A stretch of 64,000 nt of DNA from an uncultured Cloacibacillus sp. Lineage in GTDB: Bacteria; Synergistota; Synergistia; Synergistales; Synergistaceae. The DNA lies in the NCBI GenBank assembly GCA_900545755.1, contig URAG01000001.1:7136-71135 (forward strand), read 5' to 3'. Positions 63,226-64,000 of this stretch are shown in pieces. Below the pieces are notes generated by a model. The model saw nothing but the letters and a program-made list of their open reading frames with translations. It was not told the DNA's origin and did not search any database. The first letter of the stretch is position 1; each line of letters opens with the position of its first letter. Position numbers and translations under genes: made by a program.

Positions 63226-64000
63226 CTAATCCTCGTCGTCGCGGATACCGGCCTGAATACGCGCTTTCTTGCGCTGGTCGGCGTCGAGAATCATCTTGCG
63301 TATGCGGACTGAGAGCGGCGTCACCTCTACGAGCTCATCGTCGCTGATCCACTCAAGCGCTGAGTCGACCGTGACCGTGCGCGGCACGTCGAGCACCGTC
63401 ATCATATCCTTAGTTGCGGAGCGGTGGTTGGTCTGCTGCTTACGCTTACAAGGATTGCAAGGGATGTCCTTACTGCGCGACGCCTCGCCGACGACCTGTC
63501 CGTTGTATATAGGATCGCCGGGCTTGATGAAGAGCGTTCCGCGTTCCTGTAGATTCTCAAGAGCGTAGCTCGTCGCGGTGCCGGTATCCATGCTGACGAG
63601 CGAGCCGTGCGAACGCGCGTTTATCTCTCCGACCCATTCCCCGTAGCCGATGAAGCGCGAGGCGAGGATGCCGAGGCCGCGGGTGTCTGTGAGAAACTCG
63701 CCGCGGTAGCCGATGAGGCCGCGCGTCGGTATCCTAAATTCAAGCCGCAGCACGCCAGTCCCGCTGTTTTCCATATTTTTAAGCTCGCCCTTGCGCTGCG
63801 CGAGCTTCTGAATGACGACGCCCTGATATTCCTCAGGCACGTCGATGATAAGTTCCTCCATCGGTTCGAGCATGTGTCCGTTCTCGTCGTGCTGCACGAT
63901 GACCTCCGGACGCGAGACGCATATTTCCGAGCCCTCGCGGCGGATTTCTTCGATCAGTATGCCGAGATGCAGCTCGCCGCGCCCCGAGACCTTGATGCCG
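63226..64000 (-). CDS. typA: translational GTPase TypA/BipA (5' end beyond window)
   Basis: About 258 C-terminal residues of the ribosome-binding GTPase TypA/BipA. VSGRGELHLGILIEEIRREGSE (domain III/V junction), HMLEPMEELIIDVPEEYQG, GLIGYRGEFLTDTRG and the C-terminal KDIPCNPCKRKQQTNHRSATKD are diagnostic. TypA aids ribosome assembly and stress growth. The GTPase domain lies outside the right edge. Confidence 0.94.
   Translation of the reverse strand, partial: GIKVSGRGELHLGILIEEIRREGSEICVSRPEVIVQHDENGHMLEPMEELIIDVPEEYQGVVIQKLAQRKGELKNMENSGTGVLRLEFRIPTRGLIGYRGEFLTDTRGLGILASRFIGYGEWVGEINARSHGSLVSMDTGTATSYALENLQERGTLFIKPGDPIYNGQVVGEASRSKDIPCNPCKRKQQTNHRSATKDMMTVLDVPRTVTVDSALEWISDDELVEVTPLSVRIRKMILDADQRKKARIQAGIRDDED

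Noticed and set aside
61957-63312. Long plus-strand frame opposite the DUF815 ATPase gene
   Set aside because: It mirrors codon bias of the real minus-strand gene, has no recognisable motif and crosses the typA/DUF815 boundary.

Overview
The window (about 64 kb, GC-rich with a few visibly AT-rich patches) looks like the chromosome of a strictly anaerobic, diderm, amino-acid-fermenting bacterium, most likely Synergistota (Cloacibacillus/Synergistes-like). This is inference from gene content: a lipid A-type acyltransferase and an LPS-type glycosyltransferase (outer membrane), a flavodiiron protein and a small 2[4Fe-4S] ferredoxin (anaerobe), TAXI-type TRAP transporters, a Na+-pumping methylmalonyl-CoA decarboxylase, a RocB-like peptidase and DUF3798 periplasmic proteins. 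Both ends cut genes: proS on the left and typA on the right.

Layout: 1-3.6 kb, proS, a TrpR-like regulator coupled to a degenerate SDR, a RuvX-like nuclease and an LpxL-type acyltransferase. 3.7-7.9 kb, a TRAP system with one fused permease and two TAXI binding proteins, with a palindromic operator candidate between the binding proteins. 8.3-9.2 kb, a foreign-looking HNH nuclease gene interrupted by an in-frame TAG. 9.3-11.5 kb, two-subunit Fe-S fumarase and a histidine phosphatase. 11.6-20 kb, an RbsA/RbsC-type ABC importer with a membrane-anchored accessory protein, two DUF3798 periplasmic proteins and a Xaa-Pro peptidase. 20.3-24.5 kb, a complete arginine-to-spermidine operon (speD, speA-type decarboxylase, speE, speB). 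24.7-26.4 kb, a GNAT and an MFS transporter. 26.4-32.3 kb, a type I restriction-modification system (hsdM-hsdS-hsdR) whose hsdS carries two different short tandem repeats. 32.5-38.8 kb, the succinyl-CoA to propionyl-CoA module: split methylmalonyl-CoA mutase, epimerase and a Na+-translocating decarboxylase. 39-43.7 kb, flavodiiron protein, exported and membrane proteins, NhaC and ferredoxin. 43.8-46.4 kb, pantothenate synthesis (panC, panB and a DUF2520 reductase that is probably PanG). 46.5-48.5 kb, a Ski2-like helicase broken by an in-frame TAA, and a GNAT. 48.7-54 kb, RocB-like peptidase, CoA-transferase pair and two tandem ketopantoate-reductase paralogues. 54.1-55.1 kb, an AT-rich GT8 glycosyltransferase. 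55.3-57.5 kb, a LigB-AMMECR1 fusion coupled to its radical SAM partner. 57.7-58.2 kb, two tiny membrane-protein genes. 58.5-64 kb, MscS-type channel, LysR regulator, DUF815 ATPase and typA.

The metabolic genes fit together: fumarase, mutase, epimerase and Na+-pumping decarboxylase turn C4 acids into propionyl-CoA while exporting Na+; NhaC exchanges Na+ for H+; the CoA-transferase can recover CoA from acyl-CoA; peptidases and the TRAP and ABC importers supply substrate.

The most notable observations are the doubly repeat-variable HsdS (an 8-bp frameshifting repeat plus a 12-bp in-frame repeat in the spacer helix, analogous to the EcoR124I TAEL repeats), an apparent AUU start codon on the radical SAM gene, two genes interrupted only by single in-frame stop codons, and a pair of unannotated single-span membrane proteins. 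I saw no CRISPR array, rRNA, tRNA, insertion sequence or prophage.
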